Shown: positions 10,603 through 21,918, numbered from the stretch's first letter. The stretch is DNA of 64,000 bases from Ornithorhynchus anatinus (GCF_004115215.2 NC_041751.1:32937958-33001957); one strand, 5' to 3'. The notes: generated by a model from the sequence alone, not told the origin. Numbers and translations are program-made.

Positions 10603-11493
10603 TTAGCTGGCGTCGGTGTGAGAAAGGGAGGGTCTCCTGTTGACGCTGAGGATGAGGAAGGGGCTGAGGGCGGGGAAGGCGAAAGACAGAACCTGGCCGA
10701 GATCCCTAACGAGAGGATCGGCCTCCTTGCTGTGGAGTAAAGTGGACAGGATGACCACGTTTGTCCCGTAGAGGAGGACGTAGAGGGTGACCAGGGCGAC
10801 CACCCTCTTGGCCGCCCGGACCTCGGGCGTCGCCCCGGCGGAGCGTCCGGCCCCGTGGATGTGTAGGACCCGCCGGTGGTGGCTGTGAAGGAGGAGAACC
10901 ATGTAGCCGCTGGCCGAGCTCATGAGCCCGATGAAGAACAGATCGCGCAGGGAGATCAGCGTGGTGATAGTCAGGGTCACCCCTGGGGAGGCCCCGACCG
11001 ACGAGCAGTAGACCCCGTCGAACACGCGGCGGACGGTGGTGTCGTTCGGCGGCCCGGTCACCAACACCAGGTTGGGGACCTCCAGCAGCATGTTGAGGGC
11101 CCAGAAGGTGAAGCAGGAGGGGAGGACCACCCCGGGGGCCCTGGCTTTGAGCGGGCCCAACCGGGGCTCGCCGGGGCTGAGGGTCAGCGCCTGGAAGACG
11201 CTCAGGAGGCTGGTGCTGCAGATGGACAACCCCCTGCCCACGCGGAAACAGTACAGGAGGATCTTACAGCCCACGTCGGCCAGGAAGCGGCACCGCCCCC
11301 AGGCCGCCATGGTCTCCGGGACCCCCTTGGTCAGAAGCATCGCGGCGTTGGCCAAGGCCAGGTGGGAGAGGATCAGGTCCACGGGTCTGGGCTTGGAGCC
11401 CGCCGGGAGCAGGAGGACGGCGACGTTCCCCAGGACCCCCAGCGTCACCTGGAGCGGGAACAGGGAGCCGAAGGCCAAGCTATTCGGGCTCAT
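10603..11493 (-). CDS. Vomeronasal type-1 receptor (V1R), intact
   Basis: A single uninterrupted 296-codon frame, ATG at 11493 to TAA at 10603, the usual V1R length and single-exon coding structure. It encodes a seven-helix pheromone-type GPCR of the vomeronasal organ plasma membrane, coupling through Gi2 in known members. Family signatures visible in order: the TM2-TM3 'DVGCKILLYCFRVGRGLSIC' block, 'LLSVFQALTLSP' at the end of TM3, 'PSCFTFWALNMLL' in TM4, an extracellular N-D-T-T glycosylation site before TM5, 'HHRRVLHIHG' in the third cytoplasmic loop, 'PEVRAAKRVVALV' entering TM6, and 'FPALSPFLILSVNRR' in TM7. The best-conserved V1R residues are kept. Codon use is strongly G+C-biased. A related broken copy lies at 49954-50869. 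Platypus has a very large V1R repertoire, so no one-to-one name is given. Confidence 0.93.
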   Translation of the reverse strand: MSPNSLAFGSLFPLQVTLGVLGNVAVLLLPAGSKPRPVDLILSHLALANAAMLLTKGVPETMAAWGRCRFLADVGCKILLYCFRVGRGLSICSTSLLSVFQALTLSPGEPRLGPLKARAPGVVLPSCFTFWALNMLLEVPNLVLVTGPPNDTTVRRVFDGVYCSSVGASPGVTLTITTLISLRDLFFIGLMSSASGYMVLLLHSHHRRVLHIHGAGRSAGATPEVRAAKRVVALVTLYVLLYGTNVVILSTLLHSKEADPLVRDLGQVLSFAFPALSPFLILSVNRRPSLSHTDAS

Positions 11494-11607
11494 CCTTTCC
11501 TGGTCTCAGGGCAGAGACCCCGTCGGCCAACCTGAGGGGAAAGGTGACATTTGCCTCGTGCGTTCTGGCGTTAAGGATAACTACGACAATTACAATAATG
11601 ATAACGA

Positions 11608-12335
11608 TAACCGTGGTTCCCGGTAAGCCCTCTCCTCTCCCTCCAAACTGCGAGCACGGTAATCCAATCACTCCTCCTATCCCGTCTGGATGACTGCGTG
11701 ACCTCCCAGCCTCTTGTCTCTCCCCACTCCAGCCCTCGCCGCACTCTGCTGCCCGGATCGTTTTTCTACAGAGACGTTCGGGACACGGCATCCCCCGACC
11801 CCTCAGAAAACTCCAGGGGTTGCCCATCCACCTCCGCATCCAACAGAGACTCCTGCCCCTTGGCTTTAAAGCTCTCCCTGACCTCGCCCCCCTGGTACTC
11901 CGCCCTTCTCCTCCTCCAACCCAGCCCGCACGCTCTGCTCCTCTAACGCCAACCTTCTCGCCGAACCTCTCCGTCTCGTCCACCTCGCCGCCGACCCCTC
12001 GCCCGCATCCCGCCTCCGGCCCGGGACGCCCTTCCTTCTCAAAGCCGACAGGCGGTTCCTCTCCCCTCCTTCAGAGCCTTGCCTGAGGGCCTTCCCGGAC
12101 TAAGTACCCCTTCTCCTCCCTTCCGCGTCGCCCTGGTTTGCCCCCTTCACTGACCGCCCCCACAATCCCAGCCCCAAGCGCTTCTGTCCATATTATCTAT
12201 TGGCTATTAACGCCCGCCTCCCCCTCTAGACTCTAAGTCGTGGCGGATAAGCAATGGGTCTACTCGTTGTCCTCTCCCGTGCGCTTCGTACGGTGCCCTG
12301 CACGCAGTAAGCGCTCTATAAATACCACTGATCGA
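11608..12335 (+). repeat. LINE L2 with reverse-transcriptase C-terminal remnant
   Basis: This is longer than the other L2 pieces. The plus strand carries the decayed end of ORF2 (phrases like 'LGFKALPDLAPLVL' and 'ASGPGRPSFSK' are the usual L2 C-terminal region), then the 3' UTR and the terminal 'agtaagcgctctataaatacc', followed by a short GACC repeat. It is non-functional. Confidence 0.8.
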
Positions 12336-12905
12336 CCGACCGACGGGACGCCCTCGCCCTACGAGGACGGCTCCCGGCTCCCGGAGTCCAGCCGGGCCCC
12401 CACCCTCCCTCCCGGCCTCGGCAGCGAGGGGCGATTCCTTCTCACTCACCCGTCTCCATTGCCCTCACCGGCCCGGAAGCGGCCCCGAGCCCGCCTCTCC
12501 CGGACTTGGAATCCCGTGGCAGCGTCAGGCGACTCCCCGGCCCCCATCCGTCCTCCCCTCCGGCCCCGGGGCGGCCCCCTCGTCCCTCCTCCGTCTGAGG
12601 GGCCACGGCCGAGGCAGCAGCGTTTATCGGCCTCCCCCGGCCTCCCCCGGGACACCCCTTCGGGGCCGATTAGCCGGTTCACGTCGGAGCTCCTGGCTGA
12701 GGATTAATCCGTCCTGACGGGCCGGGAGGGAGATGTCTCCGAAACGTCCGGAGTCCCGTCTCTGCTGAGCCTCGGTCGAGGCTGGGGGCCCCAGGGACGT
12801 CTCCCCGCGCAAATCATCGCTAAATGACCCCCTTCCCGAAGCTGGGCCCGAAGGGGAACGACGACTGGCCTGGTTCTCATCCGGGAGACCCCGAGACCCA
12901 CTCAG
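12336..12905. other. G+C-rich, CpG-dense stretch without a recognisable gene
   Basis: About 570 bases of CpG-rich sequence. Reading frames are open on both strands simply because stop codons are rare. I see no domain, no convincing splice pair and no poly(A) signal tied to it. It may be a CpG island or locally G+C-shifted repeat. Confidence 0.4.
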
Positions 12906-12917
12906 CGCTGAGGACCA

Positions 12918-13740
12918 CAGTGGAATGAAATGCGATAAGGATGAAAGAGAGGGCGAGAAAAGGGAATGGCGCGGCCTGGAATAAAACAATAGGACGGGCT
13001 AGAAAGCAGTGACATGAAAGGAGCAGCCTGGCCTGGCCGAAAGAGCACGGGCTGGGAAATCAGAGGACTCGGATTCCGACCTCGGCTCCGCCGTCCATCA
13101 ACCCTGCGACTTGGAACAAGTCGCTTCGCTCCGCTGGGCCTCGGTGACCTCATCTCTAAAATGGGGATTGACGACCGTGAGCCCCATGTGGGACGGGGAC
13201 CGTGTCCGCCCCGATGGTCTCGGAGCCACCCCGGCGTTTAGTACGGGGCCGGGCCCGTAGTGAGGGCTTAAGAAACGCCACTGGCTATCATCATCGTTAT
13301 AATCGGGATAGAATGCCATTAAATAAAGTGGAATGGAATACGATGAAGTGGGATGATGTGGGATAGAGAAGAATGAGAGCGAATGAAACAATTTGGGTTA
13401 GCAATGGAATGGAAGGGAATTTAATAGCGTTATAAAATGGAACGGAATTAAAGAGAATAGAGGGAAACGGAAGGCAACAGAACAGAATGCAATGAAACGG
13501 AAGAGAATGCAATGGATTGGGAGAAAATGGAATAGAACGGCACCCGATCTGAATGGAATGGAATCCATTCGGTCAATAGTATTTATTGAGCGCTTACTCT
13601 GTGCAGAGCACTGTCCTAAGCGCTTGGAATGGACAGTTCGGCAACAGGTAGAGACCATCCCTGCCCAGCGACGGGCTCGCAGTCTAATGCAAGAGAATGC
13701 GATCAAACGGGATAAAACGGAACGGAAAGTGGATCCCCTT
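12918..13740. repeat. Degenerate GGAAT/GAATG satellite-like tract with inserted Mon-1 and L2
   Basis: At 12918-13010, 13310-13560 and 13690-13735 the plus strand is built from degenerate GGAATG/GAAACGGAA pentamer-like repeats. The tract is split by a Mon-1-like SINE (13013-13305, +) and an L2 tail (13562-13690, -). Confidence 0.65.
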
Positions 13741-13984
13741 CTAGGAGATCACCCGCAATGGCTCGTTCGGTCCAGCCCCCTGTCTCCGGGCAGGGGAATG
13801 ATTAATTAAGAGTTCCTCTCCTCCACAGGGGAGGAAAGCTCTTCTTTTCAATCGATCGACCGATGGATCGCAATCCCCGACTTTAGCCCTCTTTTCCTTT
13901 TCTTCGACTCCCGCCTGCATCGCCCTGGCTCGCTCCCTTTCTCCATCCCCCCCCCCCCCCCGGCCCCGGCCCCGCACCGCTCGT

Positions 13985-14165
13985 GTCCGTATCTGCCATT
14001 TATTTATATGAATAAATCTGCTGTTTATTTCTTTATATTAATAAATGATCCCTCTAGGCCGTCAGCTCTTTGTGGCCAGGGCCGGTGTCTTACTGTGTCC
14101 CGAGTGCTGAGCACAGTGCTCTGCACCCAGTAAGCGCTCAATGAATACGATTAAGCGCTCGATAA
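13985..14165 (+). repeat. LINE L2 3' tail
   Basis: Contains the A+T-rich 'atttatttatatgaataaatc' section, 'gtcagctctttgtggccag', and two successive termini of the 'agtaagcgctcaatgaatacgat' type. Confidence 0.75.
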
Positions 14166-14247
14166 ATACGACCGTCTGAGTCCCTCGGCCTGGACCCCAA
14201 GACCACGTTCGCACGGAGCGGGAGGGAGTTTAAAGTGCCCTTCCACG

Positions 14248-14590
14248 GCAAGCAGCGGGGCTCAGTAGCAAGAGCCCAGGCCTGGGAGTCAGAGGTGGCG
14301 GGTTCTAATGCCGGCTCCGCCACCTGTCTGCTGTGTGACTTTGTGCAGGTCCCTTCACTTCTCTGGGCCTCAGTGACCTCATCCGTCAAATGGGGATGAA
14401 GACTGGGAGCCCCATGGGGGACCACCTGACGATCCGGTATCTCCCCCAGGGCTCAGTGTGACTTTGGGCCCGTCCCTTCACTTCTCGGGGCCTCAGTTCC
14501 CTCCTCTGTAAAATGGGGATGACGACGGTGAGCCCCACGGGGGACGACCTGATCACCTTGTCTCTACCCCAGTGCTTAGAACAGTCCTGG
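14248..14590 (+). repeat. Mon-1 SINE followed by a second Mon-1 3' part
   Basis: A full head-to-body copy (14248-14455) is followed directly by another body-plus-tail that restarts at 'gtgtgactttgggcccgtcc'. The tail then seeds the tandem array that follows. Confidence 0.8.
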
Positions 14591-15425
14591 GCACATAGTA
14601 AGCGCTCAACAAATACCAACGCTATTATTATGAATAACAACGTTGGTCACATAGTAAGCGCTTAACAAATACCAACGTTATTATTATGACCTGTGCCGGA
14701 CACAGAGTAAGCGCTCAACAAGTGCCATCGTTATTATTTTTATTATTACCAGTGCCGGACACAGAGTAAGCGCTCAACAAATACCAACATTATTATTATT
14801 ACTATTAACAGTGCCGGACACAGAGTAAGCGCTCAACAAATACCAACATTATTATCATTAACAGTGCCGGACACAGAGTAAGCGCTCAACAAATACCATC
14901 GTTATTATCAGTAACAGTGCCGGACACCGAGTAAGCGCTCAACAAATGCCATCGTTATTATTTTTATTATCACCAGTGCCGGACACATAGTAAGCGCTCA
15001 ACAAATACCGACGTTATTATTATTACCAGTGCTGGACACAGAGTAAGCGCTCAACAAATACCATCGTTATCATTTTTATTGTTAACAGTGCTGGACACAT
15101 AGTGAGCGCTCAACAAATACCATCATTACTATTTTTATAGTTAACAGTGCTGGACACATAGGGAGCGCTCAACAAATACCAACATTACTATTTTTATAGT
15201 TAACAGTGCTGGACATATAGGGAGCGCGCAACAAATACCAACATCATTATTATTATTAACTGTGCTGGGCACATAGTAAGGGCTCAACGAATACCATCGT
15301 TATTATCATTATTATTTTTACAGTTAACAGTGCTGGACATAGAGTGAGCGCTCGACAGATACCAACGTTATTATCATTGACTGTGCTGGGCACCTAGTAA
15401 GCGCTTAAGTATCATCGTTATTATG
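14590..15425 (+). repeat. Mon-1 tail minisatellite, about 15 units of 53-68 bp
   Basis: The unit is the last part of Mon-1: 'cagtgccggacacagag', 'taagcgctcaacaaatacc', then an A/T-rich (ATT)n spacer. About fifteen units follow one another. Length differences come from the ATT spacer. Adjacent units share variants (for example 'acatagggagcgc' in two neighbours near 15160-15230), which shows amplification by local duplication and not independent SINE insertion. Confidence 0.85.
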
Positions 15426-15499
15426 ATGAATTGTTATCATATATAAAAATAATAATAATAATGAATAATGCTGCTATCATTATTCCAGGGGAGCCCCCA

Positions 15500-16045
15500 G
15501 TCGAGTGGGGGACGGGCGACCTCGGCCGCTCCGAAGTGGGCCGGGGGGCGGGGCCGAAGAGCCGAGCGCGGTTCCGCTCTCCCATTGGTCGCCGGACGGG
15601 GCTCCGAGGGCGCTTCCGCTCTCCGATTGGTCACCTCCTCCGCCGGAGGCGGGGGGCGGGAGGGCGCCCGCCAATGGGCGGGCGCGGGGGTGCGAAGGGA
15701 GGGAGGGCGCCCGCCAATCAGGAGGCGGGGACGCGGAGGGCGGGACGGCGCCCGCCAATCGGCAGGCCGAGGGGGCGGGGCCTCGGGCCACGCCGGGCGG
15801 GAGAGGGCGCTCCGCCGCGCTGGGGGGAAGCCGGGGGGGAGGCGGAGGAGGAGGCGAGACGAGGAGGAGGCGAGACGAGGCGGGCGGGCGGGCGGGCGCG
15901 CCCCGGGTCCTCCCGCGGGCTAGAGCGTCGCCGGAAGTGTCCGGTGCGGAGGGGCGGGCGGGGCGGGGGCGGGTCCGGGTGGGTCCTCCCGCCTGGCGGG
16001 CGGCCCGCGGACCCCGCACTTCCGGCCATTGTTCGGGCGGCCCAG
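15500..16045 (+). promoter_or_regulatory. CpG-island promoter and non-coding first exon of the SCAN zinc-finger gene
   Basis: This is a CpG-dense region with five CCAAT boxes, two as ATTGG (15584-15588, 15626-15630) and three as CCAAT (15671-15675, 15714-15718, 15755-15759), each of the type bound by NF-Y. An ETS-type CCGGAAGTG sits at 15931-15939 and a second CACTTCCGG at about 16017-16025, next to a GGCCATTG. There is no TATA box. A first exon is inferred to end at 16045 with the donor CAG/gtgagc. The coding exon begins 0.95 kb downstream after a C-rich intron. Confidence 0.7.
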
Positions 16046-16992
16046 GTGAGCCCCGGGGCCCCCGCGCTCGCGCCCTGCGGGGAGGCCCCCGGGGGACCCC
16101 CCCCGTTCCCCCCCCGGCGCCCCCACCTCTCACAACCCCCGGGGCCCCCACCCCCGCCCCTCCCCGGGACCCGCTCTCCCAGCCCCCCCGGGGACCCCCC
16201 CTTTTGCCCAGGACCCCCCCCATCCCCCCCAGGGGACCCCCTCTAGGACCCCCCCCATTTCCCCGGGACGGCCCCCATTCCCCCCCCAGGGGACCCTCCA
16301 TCCCCCCCCAGGATCCTCCTCCCTCCCAGGACCGGCCCCCGGACCCTCCCCCGCCCAGGACCGGCTCTCAGACCCCCCCCCCCCCGAGACCCCCCCGTTT
16401 CCCCAGGTCACCCCCCCATGCCCCAGGACCCCCCCCCATTTCCCTCAGGACCCCCCCATTCCTCCCAGGACCCTCTTTACACCCCCCCCGACCCTCCTGC
16501 CCCCTCCCAGGACCAGCCCCTCCAGTGGACCCCCCCCAAAGGATTTGGGGTGGGGGGACCCTTCCAGACGCCCCCCTCCGTTTCTCCGAGCAGAGAGACC
16601 CCCCCCCGACCCCCCAGAGCCGTGACAAGACCCCCCCAGAGGGTGAGGGCATCCCCCATCCCCCCCCCCGAGCCTTAAGGGGACGCCCCCTCCCCCCCCG
16701 GACCTTCCCCAAAGCCTTGAGGGGACCCCCCCACCCCGAGCTGGGACGGGGAGACCCCCCCCCCGGGGCCCCCCTCCCCGGCAGACGGTCCCCAGACGCG
16801 CCCCTGAGCAGCAGTCGCAAGGGCTTCTGGGAACCGCCCCCTGCTTGGCCCGTCCCGCCGCCCCCCGCCTTCCCCGGGGGAGGGGGAGGCCGCCGTCCGG
16901 CCCCCGGACCCCCGCACGGCCCCCTCCCCTGACCCGGGGGTCCGGCCCCCCTTCCCCCCCCCCCCCCCTCCCCAGCCAGGGCGGCGGCGAAG

Positions 16993-19900
16993 ATGGCGGA
17001 GGGTCGGGCGGAGGCGGCCCCGGACCCCCACGAACACATGGACCTGAAGATCGTCAAGGTGGAGGACGAGTCCCTGTGGGAGAAGGAGTGCGGCCCCCAG
17101 AGGGACGAGCCCGTCCCCGACACCTTCGGCCAGCGCTTCCGCCGCTTCCGCTACCAGGAGGCGTCGGGGCCCCGCGAGGCCCTGGGCCGCCTGCGGGAGC
17201 TGTGCCGCCTGTGGCTCAGGCCCGACCGGCGCACCAAGGAGCAGATCCTCGACCTGCTGGTCCTGGACCAGTTCCTCGCCATCCTGCCCGCCGAGATCCA
17301 GGCCTGGGTGCGCTTCCACCGGCCCGAGAGCGGCGAGGAGGCGGCGGCCGTGGTGGAGGATCTGCAGAGGGAGTTCAACGGGACGGGGCGGCCGGTGAGG
17401 AGGGGGCCGGGACGGCGGCCCCGCCCTCCCCGGGGCCGACCCCCCGGCCCGGCGGCGGGAGACCTTTCCTCCCGCCTCCCTCACGGCGTCAGCCGCCGAC
17501 CGCGGCGGGGCGGAGCTCGCCGCGGGAAAGCGGCTCGTCCGGGGTTTCGCGGCGGGCGGGCGGGCGGGCGGATCGGGGACGAGAACCCCGGGGTCTCCCC
17601 GCCGGCCGTGCTGATCCCCCTTCCCCTCTTCCCCTCCGCCTCCCCTCTCTCCGTCCCCCCCCCCCCCCCCCCCCCCGCGCGTCCCCAGGTCCTGGTGCGA
17701 ACCCGCGGACGGGACACGCCGCCGGAGGAGGGAGCGGCGTCCGGGGGAGCCTCGCTGGACTCGCCCCGCTTGCGGCCGGAGCGGCCGTGGCCCCGGCAGG
17801 GGGGCCCGGAGCCCCTCGCCCTGCCCCGGAGCGGTGAGAAGCTGCGATTCGGGCCCCCCCCCCCCCCCCCCCGCGTCGCGGCCCTCCCCGCCGGTCACCC
17901 ATCAATCGGTGGTATTTAACGGGCGCCCGCCGCGTGCGGGACGCCGCGCCGGGCGCTCGGGGGAGTCCGAACGCGACGGAGGCGGTGGACGCCACCGCGA
18001 CGAACGTGCGGTCCAGAGGGGGAGACGATCCATCCGTGGTATTGACCGAGCGCTTACGGTGTGCCGAGAGCCGCGGGGGGGGACGCCGGGGAGCGGCGCG
18101 CGCGGCCCCCCGCCCCCTCCGGAGAGCGGCGATCCATAAGTAGCCGCCGAGCATCTAGTGGGTGCCGAGCGCCCTTCCGAACCCCCCGGAGAGGACGGTA
18201 GAGATGAGAGACCCCCCCCCCCGCCCGCCGGGAGCGGACCGGCTAATCGCCGCGTGCCGAGCGCCGAACGTCCGGTCGGACCCGATCCCTCCCCCGCACG
18301 GGGTTCGCCCTGCAAAGTCAGTCGAGTCGGTCGTATTTATCGAGCGCTTAGCCGGGCGCGGAGCGCTCGGCGCGTGGGAAAACGTCACGGGACGGAGAGT
18401 AGGTAGGTGCGTTCCCTGCCCGCCGCGAGCTTACGGTCCGGAAGGGGAGACGTTCGGAACGGGTAGGCGTGACAGAGGGTCCGGGGGATTCGCGGGGTCG
18501 TATCTGTCGAGCGCTTACTGGGTGCAGAGCACTGTACTGAGCGCCCGGTGGGGGGGGGGGGCGGCGACTACGGGGAGCAGATTCAAGTGCGTGGGCGGCG
18601 CGGGAGGGAGCGGGAGCCGAGGCGAAGGGGGGCCGAGTCGGGGAAGGCGTCTTGGAGGAGGCGGGCCTTCGAGAGGGCTTTAAGGAGGGGAGGGGGGACG
18701 TCTGTGGGATGTGAGGAGGGAGGGGGAGGGCCGGAGGGGCGGGCCGGGGGTCGGCGGCCGGAGAGGGGAGACGGAGGCGCGAGGAGAGGGTCGGCGTCGG
18801 AGGGCCGAAGCGCGTGCGGCTCGGAGAGGGAGAGTGGCGACGTGAGGCGGCGGAAGGGAGCGGGCATCTCCGGCCCGTACCGCGGGAGGGGAAACCGAGG
18901 CCCAGGGAGGCGCAGTGACCCGCTCGGGGTCACGCGGCGAGCCGGGGGCGGACCCCGGGCCCCCCGCCTCCCAGACCCGGCGGCTCCTCTCCGGCACGGG
19001 TCGGGCCCCGCCCCGGCGCTCCGGAACCCGTCCGTTGCCGGGTCGTCCGTTCCGAGCGCCCGGTGCGGCGCTCTGCACGTAGCAGGCGCTCGGTAAATGC
19101 TTCCGAACGAGCGAATGACGAGAGGCAGCGCGGCCCGGCGGGTGGAGCCCGGGCCCGGGTTCCCATCCCGGCGCCGCTCCCTCTCCGCCGCGAGTCCCGT
19201 GGCCGGGCCTCGGTCCGCTCCGGCGTCCCCGGCGAGCGCCCGCTACGCGCAGAGCGCTCGTCGACAGAGCGGGGATTCAGACCCAGCCCCCTCCCCCCCC
19301 CCCCGCCCCTCCCGTGCGGGCCGGGGACCGGGCCCGACCCGCCGGGCTCGGATCTCCCCCGGCGCTCGGTCGGCCGCCCGGCCCGCGGCAGGCGCTCCCC
19401 GAACGCGGTAGACACGGCGTCCCGCCGGCGGGTCGTCTGCCTTCCTCTCTTCCCGTCCGGTCCCCGGAGGGGACGTCGTGAGCGCCTAGCGGATGCCACC
19501 CTCCCAAGAGATAAAAAAAAAAAATTCCCCAGATCGATCGATCGATCGATCGACGGATGGACGGATGAGCCACGCTGCCTCCCGCCCTCCCCCGTCCCCG
19601 GGTTGGCTGAAGGCACGGGTGACGTCGGGGTGGGGGTGCTCTCCGTCTCTCCGTCTCTCCCTCCCTCTCCTTCCTCTCGTCCTCTCTCTTTCTTAATCTC
19701 CGTCTCCCCCCGCCGCTTTCTCCCTCTCATTCTCTCTGTCTCTCCTCTCCGCCCTCTGTCTCTCTCCCATCCGCCTTTCTCTCTATCACTCCGCCTCCCT
19801 CCTCCCTCTCTTCCACTGCCTCTCTCTGTCTCTCCCTCCCCTTCTGTGTCTCTCTCCTCTCTCCCTGTCCCCGCCGTCTCTCTGTCTCTCTCCATCCCCT

Positions 19901-21918
19901 TCTGTGTCTCCTCTGTCTGTCCCCCCATCTCTCCCTCCCCGTCCATGTCTCCCTTCTCTCCCTGTTCCCCCCCCCCCGTCTCTCCCTCCCTCTCTGTGTC
20001 TCTCTCCTCTCTCCCTGTCCCCCCCCCCCCGCCCCCGGTCTCTTTCCCTCCCCCTCTGTGACTCTCTCCTCTCTCTCCCCTGTCTCTGTCTCTCCATCCC
20101 CTTCTGTCTCTCCTCTCTCTCTCTCTCTGTCTGTCCCCGCATCTCTCCCTCCCCGTCCGCATCTCCCCTCTCTCCCCGTTCCCCCGTCTCTCTCCCTCCC
20201 CCTCCCCCTCTGCCTGTCTCTCCTCTCTCCCTGTCCCTCCCCCTCTGTGTCTCTCTCCCTGCCCCCCTCATTCTCTGTCTCTCCCCCCTTCTGTGTCTCT
20301 CTCCTCTCCCTGTCCCCCCCCCCTCTGTCTCTCTCTCCCCCTCTGTCTCTCGCCTCTCTCCCTATCCTCCCCCCGTCTCTCCCTCCCCTTCTGTGTGTCT
20401 CTCCTCTCTCCCTGTCCCCGCCGTCTCTCTGTGTCTCTCCATCCCCTTCTGTGTCTCCTCTGTCCCCCCATCTCTCCCTCCCCGCCCGTATCTCCCTTCC
20501 CTTCTCTCCCTGTCCCCCCCCCCGTCTCTCCCTTCCCTTCTGTCTGTCTCTCCTCTCTCCCTGTCCCCCCCCCCCCCGGTCTCTTTCTGTCTCTCCATCC
20601 TCCTTCATATCTCCTCTCTCTCCGTCCCCCCGTCTCTCCGCCCCCGTCCTGGTCTCCCCGGTCTCTCTGTCTCTCCCTCCTCTCTGTCTGTCCCTCCCCC
20701 TCTGTCTCCTCTCTCGCTGTCCCCCTCTCTCTTTCTCTCCCTTCCCTTCTGCGTGCGTCTCCTCTCTCCCTGTCCCCCCCGTCTCTCTCTGTCTCTCCAT
20801 CCCCCTCCATATCTCCTCTCTCTCCGTCCCCCCCCCCGTCTCTCCCTCCCCGGCCTTGTCTCCCCTGTCTCCCTGTCCCCCCGTCTCTCCCTCCTCTTCT
20901 GTGTCTCTGCCCCTCCGTGTCTCCTCCCTCTCCCCCCTTCCGTGTGCCTCTCCTCTCTCCCTGTCCCCCCGTCTCTCCACCCCCTTGTCTCGTCTCTCTC
21001 TCTGTCTCTCCCTCCCCGTCCGCGTCTCTCTCTCTCCTCTCTCTCTGTCCCCGTCCCCGTCCGTCCCCCCCCCCGCCCTTCACAGAGTCGGAGTCGCGGC
21101 CGGAGCCGGGGTCCCGGGCGGCGGCGAGGCAGGAGGCCCCCCGGGCGGCGGCGGCGGCGAGGAGGAGGCCCCCGGAGGCGGCGGGGGCCGGGCGGCGGCC
21201 GGCGGCGGCGGCGGCGGGGGGCGGGCCGGCGGCGGACCCCCGGCCCTTCGCCTGCCCCGAGTGCGGCAAGTCGTTCAGCCTCAAGTCCAACCTGCGCAAG
21301 CACCAGCGGACGCACACGGGCGAGCGGCCCTACCCGTGCCCGCACTGCGGCAAGGCCTTCAGCCGCAACTCCAACCTGGTCCGCCACCTGCGCATCCACA
21401 CGGGCGAGCGGCCCTACGCCTGCCCCGAGTGCGGCAAGGCCTTCAACGTCAGCTCCACCCTGCTCTACCACCAGCGCACCCACGCCCGGGCCCGCGAGGG
21501 CGGACGCGCCCCGGCCCGGCCCGGCCCCGGCCCCGGCCCCGGCCCCGGCCCTGCCCCGCCGCCCCCGCCCCGGCCCGGCCCCGCCAAGCCCTTCTCCTGC
21601 GCCGACTGCGGCAAGGCCTTCAGCTGGAACTCGTACCTGGTGCGCCACCGGCGGGTCCACTCGGCCGAGCGGCCCGAGGCCGCCCCGGCCCCCGGCCGGA
21701 ACTCGCACCCGGCCCAGCCCCGGCGGGTCCAGCCGGGCGAGAGGCCCTTCCCCTGCCCGGACTGCGGCAAGGCCTTCGACAAGAACTCGCACCTGCTCCA
21801 GCACCGGCGCATCCACACCGGGGAGAAGCCGTTCGGCTGCGGGGACTGCGGCAAGGCCTTCGTCCAGAGCTCGCACCTGACGCAGCACCGGCGCGTCCAC
21901 GCGCGGGAGGGCCCCTAG
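16993..21918 (+). CDS. SCAN domain zinc-finger protein (ZSCAN-type), three coding exons
   Basis: Coding exons at 16993-17394, 17689-17833 and 21086-21918 join exactly in phase (0, then 1) across GT-AG introns and give 459 residues. A SCAN dimerisation domain is at residues 45-128 (starts FGQRFRRF, contains [14 protein letters not shown]). It is preceded by an acidic N-terminus with IVKVEDES, typical of this family. The second exon encodes a Pro/Arg/Gly-rich linker. The last exon has six C2H2 fingers with Cys starts at residues 239, 267, 295, 354, 406 and 434. A finger-like segment that has lost its cysteines lies between fingers 4 and 5, and a Gly-Pro-rich spacer of 38 residues separates fingers 3 and 4. 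Finger linkers are TGERP or TGEKP. It is a predicted nuclear DNA-binding regulator that dimerises through SCAN. Helix residues -1,2,3,6 are LSNK, RSNR, VSTY, WSYR, KSHQ, QSHQ. The ATG follows an in-exon acceptor at 16975. The family is certain; orthology is not assigned. Confidence 0.9.
17905..19100. repeat. Intronic L2 and SINE pieces shifted to high G+C
   Basis: Within the second intron of the SCAN gene lie several minus-orientation L2 ends at about 17905-17965, 18030-18075, 18320-18440 and 18500-18660, and a plus-orientation tail at 19045-19100. The backbone phrase 'tattgagcgcttac...agagcactgtactaagcgc' is recognisable, but many A/T positions are replaced by G/C. No gene. Confidence 0.55.
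19640..21075 (+). repeat. 1.4 kb polypyrimidine (CT/CCT) minisatellite before the finger exon
   Basis: A nearly pure C+T strand made of variations on 'ctctccctgtcccc', 'tctctccctcc' and 'cttctgtgtctctc', with a loose period of about 50-70 bases. It runs to the branch/acceptor region of the zinc-finger exon (acceptor AG at 21084-21085). Long open frames in this stretch on both strands are artefacts of its composition. Confidence 0.8.

Noticed and set aside
12336-12905. A CpG-rich candidate gene between the L2 and the GGAAT tract
   Set aside because: No motif, splice pair or poly(A) signal supports it in any frame.
15505-16932. A 475-codon Pro/Arg/Gly-rich open frame
   Set aside because: It runs through CpG-island promoter and C-run intron. 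It has no domain and exists because stop codons are rare at this composition.
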